Part shown: positions 1 to 8,833 of the stretch, in pieces
Layout of the letters: each line of letters starts with the position of its first letter
Position numbering within the stretch: the first letter of the stretch is position 1
Origin: Halobacillus_A sp043497005
GTDB lineage: Bacteria > Bacillota > Bacilli > Bacillales > Halobacillaceae
Assembly: GCF_043497005.1 (NCBI RefSeq)
Contig: NZ_JBIEKE010000002.1
Span: forward strand, 248,001 to 312,000
Direction: 5' to 3'
DNA length: 64,000 nucleotides
Notes under the pieces: model-generated
What the model saw: the letters and a program-made list of their open reading frames with translations, nothing else
The model's database searches: none
What the model was told of the DNA's origin: nothing
Translations under genes and position numbers: made by a program

Positions 1-1
1 G

Positions 2-32
2 ACCGCAGGGGCACTACTCTTGCGGTTTTCCT
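2..32 (+). terminator. Probable terminator hairpin of the upstream gene
   Basis: A six-base stem (ACCGCA at 2-7, TGCGGT at 21-26) is followed by TTTCCTT. It lies just before hemW. In B. subtilis the upstream neighbour is lepA, so this is probably the end of lepA, but that gene is outside the window. The stem is short, so confidence is limited. Confidence 0.45.
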
Positions 33-50
33 TATGAAAGGTTGGGCAGC

Positions 51-1190
51 ATGAATATTTCTTCAGCATATATCCATATTCCATTTTGTCAGCAGATTTG
101 TCATTACTGTGATTTCACGAAATTCTTTTATAATGAACGTCTCGCTGATGAGTATTTAGAAGCGTTAGAGAAAGAAATTCATACGTATGTTCCTTTAGAA
201 AAAGCACGGGTTCAAACGATATTCGTAGGGGGAGGTACACCTACGGCTTTAAATGCGCAGCAATTGGAGAAGTTATTGAAAATGATTAATGAACACTTTG
301 ATATTTCTCAATGCGCTGAATACACCTTTGAAGCGAATCCCGGTGATTTAGATTTAGATAAAGTGAAGCTGTTAAAAGCTTATGGAGTTAATCGTATTTC
401 TCTAGGGGTTCAGGTTTTTGACGATGTCATGTTAGAAAAGATAGGAAGAGTTCATCAAGTAAAAGATGTTTATACGAATGTTGGCCGCTTAATTAATGAG
501 GGTTTAACAAACATTAGCATTGATTTAATGTATGCCTTGCCAGGCCAGTCAGTAAAAGATTTTGAGGCAACTATAGATGAAGCTCTGCAGTTTAACCTTC
601 CTCATTATTCTTCCTATTCATTGCAAATAGAACCAAAGACTATTTTCTATCAACGTTATAAAAAAGGGAAACTTATTAAGCCTCCTGAGGAAGAAGAAGC
701 TGAAATGTACGAGCTTCTTCAAACTAAATTAGCTGCTCAAGGGGTCTGTCAATACGAAATTAGTAATTTTGCTAAACCGGGTTATGAGAGTCAGCACAAT
801 TTGACATACTGGAATAATGAGCATTATTTCGGGATAGGTGCAGGTGCTCATGGCTATCTGCCGGGAGTGCGTACGATTAATATTCGACCGCTGCCTGCTT
901 ATGTAAAGCAGGCTATGTCTAATGGAAAACCAATATTGCATAAAGAGACTGTAGGTACGAAAGAACAAATGGAAGAAGAAATGTTTCTCGGCCTAAGAAA
1001 AGTGGAAGGAGTGTCTACTGGACGCTTTGAAGAAAAATACGGATGTACGATTGAAAGTGTATTTAAAGATGCTGTTCCATATTTGAAGCAAAGAGGATTA
1101 TTAAAAGAAGGAAATGGAAATGTATTTCTTACAGAACGCGGCAGACTGTTAGGGAATGAAGTTTTTCAGGAATTTCTTTTAGAAAGCTAA
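51..1190 (+). CDS. hemW: HemW-type radical SAM heme chaperone (YqeR family)
   Basis: A radical SAM protein of 379 residues related to coproporphyrinogen III oxidase HemN. The iron-sulfur motif is Cys13-x3-Cys17-x2-Cys20 (CQQICHYC), followed by a GGGTPT SAM-binding motif near residue 60. A HNLTYW motif near residue 250 matches the HNxxYW signature that separates the heme chaperone HemW from true HemN oxidases. The family inserts or carries heme for respiratory proteins; this gene is often misannotated as an oxygen-independent oxidase. I chose the ATG at 51 because AAAGG lies nine bases upstream; an in-frame TTG at 42 has no properly spaced ribosome site. It precedes hrcA, as in B. subtilis. 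Confidence 0.93.
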   Translation: MNISSAYIHIPFCQQICHYCDFTKFFYNERLADEYLEALEKEIHTYVPLEKARVQTIFVGGGTPTALNAQQLEKLLKMINEHFDISQCAEYTFEANPGDLDLDKVKLLKAYGVNRISLGVQVFDDVMLEKIGRVHQVKDVYTNVGRLINEGLTNISIDLMYALPGQSVKDFEATIDEALQFNLPHYSSYSLQIEPKTIFYQRYKKGKLIKPPEEEEAEMYELLQTKLAAQGVCQYEISNFAKPGYESQHNLTYWNNEHYFGIGAGAHGYLPGVRTINIRPLPAYVKQAMSNGKPILHKETVGTKEQMEEEMFLGLRKVEGVSTGRFEEKYGCTIESVFKDAVPYLKQRGLLKEGNGNVFLTERGRLLGNEVFQEFLLES

Positions 1191-1207
1191 AAAACGAAGT
1201 ATATCCA

Positions 1208-1236
1208 TTGACAACGATTAGGCCTTTTGATAATTT
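1208..1236 (+). promoter_or_regulatory. Sigma-A promoter of the hrcA-grpE-dnaK operon
   Basis: TTGACA at 1208-1213 and TAATTT at 1231-1236 are separated by 17 bases. Predicted transcription starts near 1243, so the CIRCE operator lies at the very start of the transcript. Confidence 0.85.
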
Positions 1237-1246
1237 ATTATTAGAT

Positions 1247-1273
1247 TTAGCACTCACTTAAATCGAGTGCTAA
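1247..1273 (+). promoter_or_regulatory. CIRCE operator (HrcA binding site)
   Basis: A perfect inverted repeat, TTAGCACTC at 1247-1255 and GAGTGCTAA at 1265-1273, with a nine-base spacer. This is exactly the CIRCE consensus bound by HrcA, the product of the next gene. It is therefore an autoregulated class I heat-shock operator. Confidence 0.98.
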
Positions 1274-1288
1274 CAGGGGTGATTATCG

Positions 1289-2311
1289 ATGTTAACGGAT
1301 AGGCAGTTATTAATTCTGCAAGTCATAATTGATGAGTTTATCCTTACTGCGCAACCTGTAGGTTCAAGGTCATTGTCAAAGAAGGACGAGATCACTCACA
1401 GTTCTGCTACAATTAGAAATGAAATGGCCGATTTAGAAGAGATGGGATTTTTAGAAAAAACTCATTCTTCTTCGGGACGAGTTCCTTCTGAGAAAGGTTA
1501 TCGCTTTTATGTCGATCATTTGCTATCACCTCTCCGGTTATCTAACCAAGAGTTGAGGACGATTAAGCAAGCATTCAATGACCGAAGAATGGAATTTGAA
1601 AGAGTCGTTCAAAAGTCTGCGGGCATTTTATCGGAGCTCACAAATTACACATCCATTATTCTCGGCCCTGAAGTATTTGAGACAAAACTAAAGCAGCTGC
1701 AGATTGTTCCTCTAAATGATCAATCTGCGATAGCGATTTTAGTTACAGATACAGGACATGTGGAACATAGAGCTTTTAATGTACCTGTTGAAATGGATCA
1801 CTCTCAATTAGAAACAATGGTGAACATTTTAAATGATCGTTTAAGAGGCATTCCACTTGTGCATCTATATGAAAAGCTGCAGTCTGAGGTTTTTGATTTA
1901 ATAAAATCTCATACAGATCAACATGAACACGCATTTACGTACTTGCAAGCCGCTTTATTAGATGATCACCAGACAAAATTATACGTTGGTGGAAAAACGA
2001 ACATCTTAAGGCAGCCGGAATTTAAGGATTTAGATAAAGTTCGCTCCTTGTATGGCATTATTGAAAGAGAGAATGAAATGGCTGATCTTTTAAGGTCAGG
2101 TGAAAAAGGAGTTCATGTCCGAATTGGTCATGAAAACCCATTTGATGCTATGCAAAACTGCAGTTTAATTACTGCAAGTTATACGCTAGGTAACGAACAA
2201 GTGGGTACAATCGCTTTGCTGGGTCCAACAAGAATGGAATATAACCGTGTTGTTTCACTTTTAAATGTGTTATCTAAGCAAATGACAGATACATTCCGAG
2301 CGTGGTACTAG
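1289..2311 (+). CDS. hrcA: Heat-inducible transcription repressor HrcA
   Basis: A 340-residue repressor, close to the family's usual 343. The N-terminal winged helix (about residues 1-75, with the SSATIRNEMADLEEMGFL recognition region) is followed by a GAF-like dimerisation domain. HrcA binds CIRCE and represses the dnaK and groE operons; GroEL keeps it active, so heat stress titrates it away. The ATG at 1289 follows AGGGGTGAT. It is the first gene of hrcA-grpE-dnaK-dnaJ and is directly downstream of a perfect CIRCE element. Confidence 0.98.
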   Translation: MLTDRQLLILQVIIDEFILTAQPVGSRSLSKKDEITHSSATIRNEMADLEEMGFLEKTHSSSGRVPSEKGYRFYVDHLLSPLRLSNQELRTIKQAFNDRRMEFERVVQKSAGILSELTNYTSIILGPEVFETKLKQLQIVPLNDQSAIAILVTDTGHVEHRAFNVPVEMDHSQLETMVNILNDRLRGIPLVHLYEKLQSEVFDLIKSHTDQHEHAFTYLQAALLDDHQTKLYVGGKTNILRQPEFKDLDKVRSLYGIIERENEMADLLRSGEKGVHVRIGHENPFDAMQNCSLITASYTLGNEQVGTIALLGPTRMEYNRVVSLLNVLSKQMTDTFRAWY

Positions 2312-2341
2312 TTTTAGCTGCGCAGTGTAGAAGGAATAACA

Positions 2342-2376
2342 GATGGGGAGGTAAGATATCCCATCGCTTCTTTTTG
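2342..2376 (+). terminator. Hairpin between hrcA and grpE
   Basis: GATGGG at 2342-2347 pairs with CCCATC at 2360-2365, followed by a T-rich run. It may attenuate or mark a processing site between the repressor gene and the chaperone genes rather than terminate fully, because grpE has no clear strong promoter of its own. Confidence 0.5.
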
Positions 2377-2449
2377 TCTTTTGCTTTTTTAAGAATATAA
2401 ATTCATGTTATAGTCATAACGGTGTTAGGGAACTAAGGAGGTGTACGTC

Positions 2450-3001
2450 ATGGAAGAAAAAAAGCAAAAAGAAGTTTCAGAACAAGAGATTATTGATCAA
2501 TCAAATGAAAATGAAACTGCTGAAAAAAGCCAGGCTGAAGTAGTCGAAGAAAATAGTGAACTGGATCAGCTTCGGGAAGAAAAAGAAGAAATCCACAATC
2601 GCCTTCTTCGTCTTCAGGCTGATTATGATAACTTTCGTCGCCGCACTCAAAAAGAGAAAGAGGCCGATCGGAAATATAAAGCTCAATCTTTAGTTGAAGA
2701 GCTCATTCCTGTATTAGACAATTTTGAAAGAGCTTTACAAGTTGAAGTAGATGGAGAATCCGCTCAAAATTTTGCCAGCGGAATGAAAATGGTTTATGAC
2801 CAATTCCAAGCTGCTCTTGATAAAGAAGGCGTGGAAGAAATTCCAGCTCAAGGAGAAGTATTCGATCCCCACTTGCACCAAGCAGTTATGCAAGTGGAAG
2901 ATGATAACTATGAATCCAATGTAGTTGTTGAGCAGCTTCAGAAAGGGTATCGATTAAATGATCGTGTTATTCGCCCGGCAATGGTAAAAGTAAATCAATA
3001 A
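2450..3001 (+). CDS. grpE: Nucleotide exchange factor GrpE
   Basis: A 183-residue co-chaperone that releases ADP from DnaK. The N-terminal third is acidic (many Glu, residues 1-45) and disordered, followed by a coiled coil containing RLQADYDNFRRR and a C-terminal beta domain with the signature around GYRLNDRVIRPAMV. The ATG at 2450 follows AAGGAGG with an eight-base gap; an in-frame GTG at 2441 overlaps the ribosome site and is unlikely. The unusually acidic N-terminus suits a halotolerant host (inference). Confidence 0.97.
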   Translation: MEEKKQKEVSEQEIIDQSNENETAEKSQAEVVEENSELDQLREEKEEIHNRLLRLQADYDNFRRRTQKEKEADRKYKAQSLVEELIPVLDNFERALQVEVDGESAQNFASGMKMVYDQFQAALDKEGVEEIPAQGEVFDPHLHQAVMQVEDDNYESNVVVEQLQKGYRLNDRVIRPAMVKVNQ

Positions 3002-3039
3002 TGAATTGATATTTAAATAATGTAGAGGAGGATAAATTT

Positions 3040-4869
3040 ATGAGTAAGATCATTGGAATTGACTTAGGAACAACGAACTCTTGTGTGGCAGTTATGGAGG
3101 GGGGAGAAGCGAAGGTTATCCCTAACCCGGAAGGTAACCGTACAACTCCTTCAGCTGTAGCGTTTAAAAATGGGGAACGCCAGGTTGGTGAAGTAGCTAA
3201 GCGTCAAGCGATCACTAATCCAAATACGATTCTTTCTATTAAACGTTACATGGGAACAGACCACAAAGTAGAAGTAGAAGGGAAGGAGTACACTCCTCAA
3301 GAAGTATCAGCAATAATCCTTCAGTATATCAAAGGGTACGCTGAAGATTATCTTGGCGAGACTGTAGAAAAAGCAGTAGTTACAGTGCCAGCCTACTTTA
3401 ATGATGCGGAACGTCAGGCAACTAAAGATGCAGGTAAAATTGCTGGATTAGAAGTAGAACGAATTATTAACGAGCCAACGGCAGCTGCTCTTGCTTATGG
3501 TATTGATAAAGAAGATCAAGACCAGACGATTCTAGTTTATGACCTTGGAGGCGGTACGTTTGATGTTTCTATTCTAGACATCGGTGACGGTACTTTTGAG
3601 GTTGTAGCTACAGCTGGTGATAACCGCCTTGGCGGCGATGATTTTGATGAAGTCATTATCGATCACATGGTTGCTGAATTTAAGAAAGAAAATGGAATTG
3701 ATTTATCACAAGACAAAATGGCTAAACAGCGTTTGAAAGATGCTGCAGAGAAAGCGAAAAAAGATCTTTCAGGTGTAGCTCAAACTCAAATTTCTCTTCC
3801 TTTTATTACAGCCGGAGAAGCAGGTCCGCTTCACTTAGAAATGACGCTGACACGTGCTAAATTTGAAGAGTTGGCTTCTGGCCTAATCGAGCGTTCAATG
3901 AAACCTACTCGTCAGGCTATTAAAGATGCTGGATTAAGCTCTAATGAAATTCACAAGGTAATTCTTGTTGGTGGATCTACTCGTATCCCTGCTGTACAAG
4001 AAGCGATTAAGAAAGAAGTAGGGAAAGACCCTTCTAAAGGTGTAAACCCAGATGAAGTAGTAGCACTAGGTGCTTCTATCCAGGGCGGAGTCCTTCAGGG
4101 TGATGTTAAAGATGTTGTTCTTCTAGACGTTACACCACTTTCTCTTGGTATCGAAACTATGGGCGGTGTAACAACGAAGCTAATTGAGCGTAATACAACA
4201 ATCCCAACTAGTCACTCTCAAGTATTTTCTACTGCTGCTGACAACCAAACTGCTGTTGACATTCATGTCCTTCAAGGGGAGCGTGAAATGGCTCAAGACA
4301 ACAAAACGCTTGGCCGTTTCCAATTGACAGATATCCCGCCAGCACCTCGTGGTGTACCTCAAATCGAAGTAAGCTTCGATATTGATGCGAATGGTATCGT
4401 GAATGTCCGTGCGAAAGATATGGGCACGAATAAAGAGCAGTCTATTACTATTAAGTCTTCTTCTGGTCTTTCTGACGATGAAGTAGAAGAAATGGTTCGT
4501 CAGGCTGAAGAAAACGCTGAAGAAGATAAGAAGAAACGTGAAGCGATTGAACTGCGGAATGAAGCTGACCAGCTGGTCTTCACTACAGATAAAACGATCA
4601 AAGATCTAGGCGATCAAGTTTCTGATGAAGAGAAAGATAAAGCTGAATCAGCAAAAGAAGAATTGAAAACTGCTTTAGAAGGGGAAGATCTTGAAGTTAT
4701 TAAAGAGAAGAAAGAAGCTCTTCAAGAACAAGTTCAGAACCTTTCCGTTAAACTCTATGAACAAGCTCAACAACAAGCTGAAGCTGCTCAAGGCGAGCAA
4801 GGAAATGCTGAAGACGATGTTGTAGATGCAGATTATGAAGAAGTTAACGAGGACGAAAACAAAAAGTAA
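3040..4869 (+). CDS. dnaK: Molecular chaperone DnaK (Hsp70)
   Basis: A 609-residue Hsp70. The nucleotide-binding domain starts with the phosphate-binding IGIDLGTTNS and contains DLGGGTFD and VGGSTRIPAV. The linker VLLDVTPLSLGIET leads to the substrate-binding domain, and the tail ends acidic, around DDVVDADYEEV. It folds nascent and stress-damaged proteins with DnaJ and GrpE. As in other Gram-positive species it lacks the short insertion seen in the proteobacterial ATPase domain (family knowledge). It has a strong GAGGAGG ribosome site and is followed by an intrinsic terminator, so dnaJ depends on read-through or its own promoter. Confidence 0.99.
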   Translation: MSKIIGIDLGTTNSCVAVMEGGEAKVIPNPEGNRTTPSAVAFKNGERQVGEVAKRQAITNPNTILSIKRYMGTDHKVEVEGKEYTPQEVSAIILQYIKGYAEDYLGETVEKAVVTVPAYFNDAERQATKDAGKIAGLEVERIINEPTAAALAYGIDKEDQDQTILVYDLGGGTFDVSILDIGDGTFEVVATAGDNRLGGDDFDEVIIDHMVAEFKKENGIDLSQDKMAKQRLKDAAEKAKKDLSGVAQTQISLPFITAGEAGPLHLEMTLTRAKFEELASGLIERSMKPTRQAIKDAGLSSNEIHKVILVGGSTRIPAVQEAIKKEVGKDPSKGVNPDEVVALGASIQGGVLQGDVKDVVLLDVTPLSLGIETMGGVTTKLIERNTTIPTSHSQVFSTAADNQTAVDIHVLQGEREMAQDNKTLGRFQLTDIPPAPRGVPQIEVSFDIDANGIVNVRAKDMGTNKEQSITIKSSSGLSDDEVEEMVRQAEENAEEDKKKREAIELRNEADQLVFTTDKTIKDLGDQVSDEEKDKAESAKEELKTALEGEDLEVIKEKKEALQEQVQNLSVKLYEQAQQQAEAAQGEQGNAEDDVVDADYEEVNEDENKK

Positions 4870-4880
4870 TGGTTGAAAAG

Positions 4881-4920
4881 AAAAAGTCAAAGTCAGGATC
4901 ATCTTGACTTTGACTTTTTT
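4881..4920 (+). terminator. Intrinsic terminator after dnaK
   Basis: A 15-base stem (AAAAAGTCAAAGTCA at 4881-4895 with TGACTTTGACTTTTT at 4905-4919) ends in a T run. Confidence 0.9.
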
Positions 4921-4954
4921 CAGGTATGGCCATTCTGTACAACTCTCTAAATAG

Positions 4955-4984
4955 TTGCTTTAACGTAAGAGAGAGTGTTAATAT
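4955..4984 (+). promoter_or_regulatory. Likely sigma-A promoter for dnaJ
   Basis: TTGCTT at 4955-4960 and TAATAT at 4979-4984 are separated by 18 bases, between the dnaK terminator and dnaJ. B. subtilis also has a promoter ahead of dnaJ. Confidence 0.55.
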
Positions 4985-5022
4985 AAACCTTATGCAATAG
5001 TGTCCGGGAGAGTGATCGACAA

Positions 5023-6150
5023 GTGAGTAAACGAGATTATTACGAAGTGCTGGGTGTATCTAAAGATGCTTCTAAGGATGAAATTAAGAAAGCATACCGG
5101 AAATTAGCACGTAAATATCATCCAGACGTAAGTGAAGAAGAAAACGCATCTGAGAAGTTTAAAGAAGCTAAGGAAGCTTATGAAACTTTAAGCGATCAGC
5201 AAAAGCGTGCTCAGTATGATCAATTTGGTCATGCAGGTCCTCAAGGTCAAGGTTTCGGTGGCTTTGGCGGCGGAGGAGAAGACTTTGGCGGTTTCGGAGA
5301 CATTTTTGATATGTTCTTCGGAGGTGGAGGCCGCAGAAGAGATCCTAACGCCCCAAGAAAAGGTGCAGACCTGCAATATTCCATGACGCTTCAGTTTGAA
5401 GAGGCGATTTTTGGAAAGAGTACAGACGTCGAGATACCTACAGAAGAAACGTGTGATACATGTGATGGGTCAGGGGCTAAGCCGGGAACATCGCCTGAAA
5501 CTTGTTCACATTGCCAGGGAAGCGGCCAAATTAACCAAGAGCAAAACACCCCATTTGGTAGAGTTGTGAACCGACGAGTATGTCATTACTGTCAAGGCAG
5601 CGGTCAAATCGTTAAAGACAAGTGTAATACTTGTGGAGGGGATGGCCGCGTAACGAACCGTAAGAAAATTCATATTGACATTCCAGCTGGTATAGAAGAA
5701 GGGCAGCAAATTAGGGTGCCTGGAAAAGGGGAAGCCGGAGTAAATGGTGGTCCGGCAGGCGACTTATTCGTTGTCATTCGTGTACAGCCCCATGAATTCT
5801 TTGAACGCGAGGGAGATCATATTTTCTGTGAAATCCCCCTAACTTTTGCTCAGGCAGCTCTAGGTGATGAAATTGAAGTGCCTACTGTCCACGGAAAGGT
5901 AAAACTTAAAATCCCTGGAGGCACGCAAACAGGAAAAACCTTTCGTCTAAAAGAAAAAGGTTCTCCGAACGTACATGGAAGAGGACATGGAGACCAACAT
6001 GTGAAAATTCGTGTGATTACACCAAAGAATCTTACAGATCGACAGAAAGAACTAATTCGAGAATTTAATGAAATTAGTGGAAATGAAGCCACTGAAGAAC
6101 AGCATGGTACATTCTTCGAGAGAATGAAGCGTGCGTTTAAAGGTGATTGA
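5023..6150 (+). CDS. dnaJ: Chaperone DnaJ (Hsp40)
   Basis: A 375-residue type I Hsp40. The J domain occupies about residues 1-70 with the essential HPD at 33-35. A Gly/Phe-rich linker follows (residues 75-115). Four zinc-binding CxxCxGxG repeats are visible (CDTCDGSG, CSHCQGSG, CHYCQGSG, CNTCGGDG), then the C-terminal substrate-binding domains. It stimulates DnaK ATPase and delivers substrates. The start is a GTG at 5023 behind GGGAGAGTGAT. It has an apparent promoter of its own and a long terminator-like hairpin after it. Confidence 0.98.
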   Translation: MSKRDYYEVLGVSKDASKDEIKKAYRKLARKYHPDVSEEENASEKFKEAKEAYETLSDQQKRAQYDQFGHAGPQGQGFGGFGGGGEDFGGFGDIFDMFFGGGGRRRDPNAPRKGADLQYSMTLQFEEAIFGKSTDVEIPTEETCDTCDGSGAKPGTSPETCSHCQGSGQINQEQNTPFGRVVNRRVCHYCQGSGQIVKDKCNTCGGDGRVTNRKKIHIDIPAGIEEGQQIRVPGKGEAGVNGGPAGDLFVVIRVQPHEFFEREGDHIFCEIPLTFAQAALGDEIEVPTVHGKVKLKIPGGTQTGKTFRLKEKGSPNVHGRGHGDQHVKIRVITPKNLTDRQKELIREFNEISGNEATEEQHGTFFERMKRAFKGD

Positions 6151-6161
6151 TCTCAACTAAG

Positions 6162-6226
6162 AGTGTCTAGCAGATATCATTGTACGGGACTGCCCGGATC
6201 CTTGAGTGCTAGGCACTTTCTTTTTT
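6162..6226 (+). terminator. Terminator-like hairpin after dnaJ
   Basis: An 11-bp stem (AGTGTCTAGCA at 6162-6172 with TGCTAGGCACT at 6207-6217, one G-T pair) encloses a second small stem (CGGG/CCCG) and is followed by TTCTTTTTT. The 34-base inner part is longer than in a simple terminator. Confidence 0.7.
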
Positions 6227-6260
6227 ATACTTATTACGAGAAAAGTGAGTTGATCCAATA

Positions 6261-7193
6261 ATGAAGTGGTCAGAAATTTGTATTCACACTTCGAATGAAG
6301 CGATTGAACCAGTATCTAATATATTGCACGAAGCTGGAGCTAGCGGGGTAGTTATTGAGGACCCCCGAGACATGATTAAAGAAGAGACGGCTCTTGGGGA
6401 AATATACGAATTAAACCCCCAAGATTATCCTGAAGAAGGTGTGTATGTAAAGGCATATTTACAAATGAACAGTTTTCTCGGAGAAACAGTTGATTCTATT
6501 AAGCAGTCAGTGACTAATTTGGAAATGTATGATATTGACATTGGAAAAAATGCTGTTACTTTAAATGAAATTCACGAAGAAGATTGGGCCACTGCATGGA
6601 AAAAATATTACAAACCAGTAAAGATTTCTGAACGAATTACTATCATCCCGACATGGGAAGAGTATGAGCCTGTGTCCAGCGATGAGCTTATTATTGAGAT
6701 GGATCCTGGCATGGCATTCGGTACAGGAACCCACCCTACGACTGTTTTAAGTATGCAAGCTTTAGAGCGATATTTAAGTCCTGGTGACACAGTATTGGAT
6801 GTCGGTGCTGGATCTGGCATATTAAGTGTAGCTTCTGTTCTTCTGGGTGCAAAACATGTTCATGCCTTTGATTTAGATGAAGTGGCTGTTAAAAGCACGA
6901 ATAATAATGCTGAATTAAATCAAGTACAGAACCAAATTACCTCCAAGAAAAACGATTTGCTCAAGGATGTAATGGTCGAGCCTGATTTAATCGTGTCAAA
7001 TATATTGGCAGAGATCATAATAAAGTTCGTAGATGATGCTTATCGTCTATTGAAAAAAGATGGATACTTTATCACTTCGGGCATTATTTCCGGTAAAAAA
7101 GAATTAGTTCTAGATCGTTTGAAGCAAGCAGGTTTTGATATTATAGAAACCAATAAAATGGAAGACTGGGTTTTGATTATCGCTAAGAAATAA
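6261..7193 (+). CDS. prmA: Ribosomal protein L11 methyltransferase PrmA
   Basis: A 310-residue SAM-dependent enzyme that trimethylates ribosomal protein L11. The N-terminal substrate-recognition domain is followed by a Rossmann methyltransferase fold with GTGTHPTT near residue 155 and the SAM motif DVGAGSGILS near 180. A later SNILAEII segment matches the PrmA NxLA signature. It is directly followed by rsmE with an 11-base gap, so the two are probably co-transcribed, as in other Bacillaceae. Confidence 0.96.
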   Translation: MKWSEICIHTSNEAIEPVSNILHEAGASGVVIEDPRDMIKEETALGEIYELNPQDYPEEGVYVKAYLQMNSFLGETVDSIKQSVTNLEMYDIDIGKNAVTLNEIHEEDWATAWKKYYKPVKISERITIIPTWEEYEPVSSDELIIEMDPGMAFGTGTHPTTVLSMQALERYLSPGDTVLDVGAGSGILSVASVLLGAKHVHAFDLDEVAVKSTNNNAELNQVQNQITSKKNDLLKDVMVEPDLIVSNILAEIIIKFVDDAYRLLKKDGYFITSGIISGKKELVLDRLKQAGFDIIETNKMEDWVLIIAKK

Positions 7194-7204
7194 GGTGTGA
7201 CGTT

Positions 7205-7951
7205 ATGCAAAGGTATTTTGTAGAGTCTTTAAATATGGAACAAACTCACGTATACATTAAGGGTGAAGATGTTCATCATATCGTGAATGTTATGCGTATG
7301 GTTGAAGGTAATAAACTAATTTGCGTGCATCCTGATGAAGGTACAGCACTCTGCTCAATTTTACGGATTGAAGGTTCAGAGCAAGTGCTTTGTAAAATAG
7401 AGGAATGGATCACCCAAGAAATTGAACTGCCCGTTAAAGTAACTGTTGTCCAAAGCTTGGGTAAAGGCGATAAGGTAGAACAAGTGGTTCAGAAAGGCAC
7501 AGAGCTAGGAGCTGACTCTTTTATCCCTTATCAAGCTGACCGATCGATTGCTAAATGGGATGCTAAGAAGTCAGATAAAAAGATCTGGCGGCTTGAGAAA
7601 ATTGCTAAAGAAGCAAGTGAGCAATCTGAGCGTACCTATATACCTGAAGTGAAGAAACTAATGAAGATAAATGAGATTGTCAGCCTCGAAGGCTATGATT
7701 ACAAAATTTTAGCGTACGAAGGGGAAGCAAGAAACGGTCATTCAGAAACAATTAAAATTATTTTTGAAAAAGTTCAGCCAGGAAATTCAATTATTATTGC
7801 ATTTGGTCCTGAAGGGGGATTCTCTGAGAAAGAAGTGGAGACATTTCTTCAATCAGGATTTCAGGCTATTCGCTTAGGCCCTAGAATACTTAGAATGGAA
7901 ACGGCTCCCCTTTATTTTTTATCAGCTCTCTCTTATCAACTAGAAGAATAA
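7205..7951 (+). CDS. rsmE: 16S rRNA (uracil-1498-N3)-methyltransferase RsmE
   Basis: A 248-residue SPOUT-class (alpha/beta knot) methyltransferase. The N-terminal PUA-like part (residues 1-70) binds rRNA; the C-terminal knot carries FGPEGGFSEKEVE and LGPRILRMETA, the conserved SAM-binding loops. It methylates U1498 of 16S rRNA. AAGGTG precedes the ATG. In B. subtilis the next gene is the tRNA methylthiotransferase mtaB (yqeV), which is absent from this place. Confidence 0.96.
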   Translation: MQRYFVESLNMEQTHVYIKGEDVHHIVNVMRMVEGNKLICVHPDEGTALCSILRIEGSEQVLCKIEEWITQEIELPVKVTVVQSLGKGDKVEQVVQKGTELGADSFIPYQADRSIAKWDAKKSDKKIWRLEKIAKEASEQSERTYIPEVKKLMKINEIVSLEGYDYKILAYEGEARNGHSETIKIIFEKVQPGNSIIIAFGPEGGFSEKEVETFLQSGFQAIRLGPRILRMETAPLYFLSALSYQLEE

Positions 7952-8054
7952 ATAGTCATAGTCTCCTGAGTCATCAAGAGTTGGGTTATTTGAATAAACC
8001 GCCCTTTACATGGTAACCCTTTCATAACAATTCGCTTTCTTATCAGAATCGTGC

Positions 8055-8065
8055 TATGATACAAT
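8055..8065 (+). promoter_or_regulatory. Weak candidate -10 region for deoC
   Basis: TATGAT (8055-8060) overlapping TACAAT (8060-8065) lies about 37 bases ahead of deoC. No good -35 is visible, so deoC may need an activator or may be read from upstream. Confidence 0.3.
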
Positions 8066-8101
8066 AGATGTACGTACAACCAGCCGAAAGGAAGATAAAA
8101 T

Positions 8102-8773
8102 ATGGAACAAAATTTAGCGAAATTCATCGATCATACACAATTAAAACCCGATACTTCTAAAGAAAAAATTGAGCAGGTTTGTAAAGAAGCACGTGAAAAT
8201 AATTTCATGTCTGTATGTGTAAACCCTCACTGGGTGAGCATTTGTAAGGAGTTGCTAGAAGGTACAGATGTTAAAGTTTGTACAGTTATCGGTTTTCCAT
8301 TAGGAGCAACTACTACAGATACAAAAGTATTTGAAACTCGCCAAGCCATCGAAAACGGCGCTACTGAAATAGATATGGTAATTAATCTAGGTGAATTAAA
8401 ATCTGGTCGTAATGACTTAGTTCTTCAAGATATCCAAGCAGTTGTTAATGAGGCTGAAGGTAAGGCTCTTGTTAAAGTAATTATTGAAACTTCTCTGCTT
8501 TCTGAAGAAGAAAAAGTTACTGCATCTCAGCTAACTAAAGATGGTGGAGCTGATTTTGTAAAAACTTCAACTGGCTTCTCGGGTGGTGGAGCGACAGTTG
8601 AAGATATTAGTCTAATGCGCAAAACTGTAGGACCTGACTTAGGCGTTAAAGCATCTGGTGGGGTAAGAGATTATGAAGGGGCAAAGGCGGTAATTGAAGC
8701 CGGTGCGACACGAATTGGAGCCAGTGCCGGAATTGCAATTATTAATGGAGATCAAGGATCCTCTGATTATTAA
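8102..8773 (+). CDS. deoC: Deoxyribose-phosphate aldolase DeoC
   Basis: A 223-residue class I aldolase that splits 2-deoxyribose 5-phosphate into glyceraldehyde 3-phosphate and acetaldehyde in deoxynucleoside breakdown. The Schiff-base lysine lies in FVKTSTGF (about residue 155) and the second catalytic lysine in VKASGGVRD (about 184). Full family length. AAAGGAAG precedes the ATG. It stands here where B. subtilis has mtaB, without other deo genes around it, so the location is by local rearrangement rather than pathway clustering (inference). Confidence 0.96.
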   Translation: MEQNLAKFIDHTQLKPDTSKEKIEQVCKEARENNFMSVCVNPHWVSICKELLEGTDVKVCTVIGFPLGATTTDTKVFETRQAIENGATEIDMVINLGELKSGRNDLVLQDIQAVVNEAEGKALVKVIIETSLLSEEEKVTASQLTKDGGADFVKTSTGFSGGGATVEDISLMRKTVGPDLGVKASGGVRDYEGAKAVIEAGATRIGASAGIAIINGDQGSSDY

Positions 8774-8796
8774 AAACACATCTTTTTCAAAAAAAG

Positions 8797-8825
8797 TTGA
8801 CCATACCCTTCCAATATAATATAAT
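8797..8825 (+). promoter_or_regulatory. Strong sigma-A promoter of rpsU
   Basis: TTGACC at 8797-8802 and a perfect TATAAT at 8820-8825 with a 17-base spacer. Transcription should start near 8832, immediately before a hairpin. Confidence 0.88.
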
Positions 8826-8833
8826 TGTCGAAG

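Noticed and set aside
729..968. Open frame on the minus strand inside hemW
   Set aside because: It lies fully inside a well-supported gene, without ribosome site, and resembles no protein; a frame shadow.
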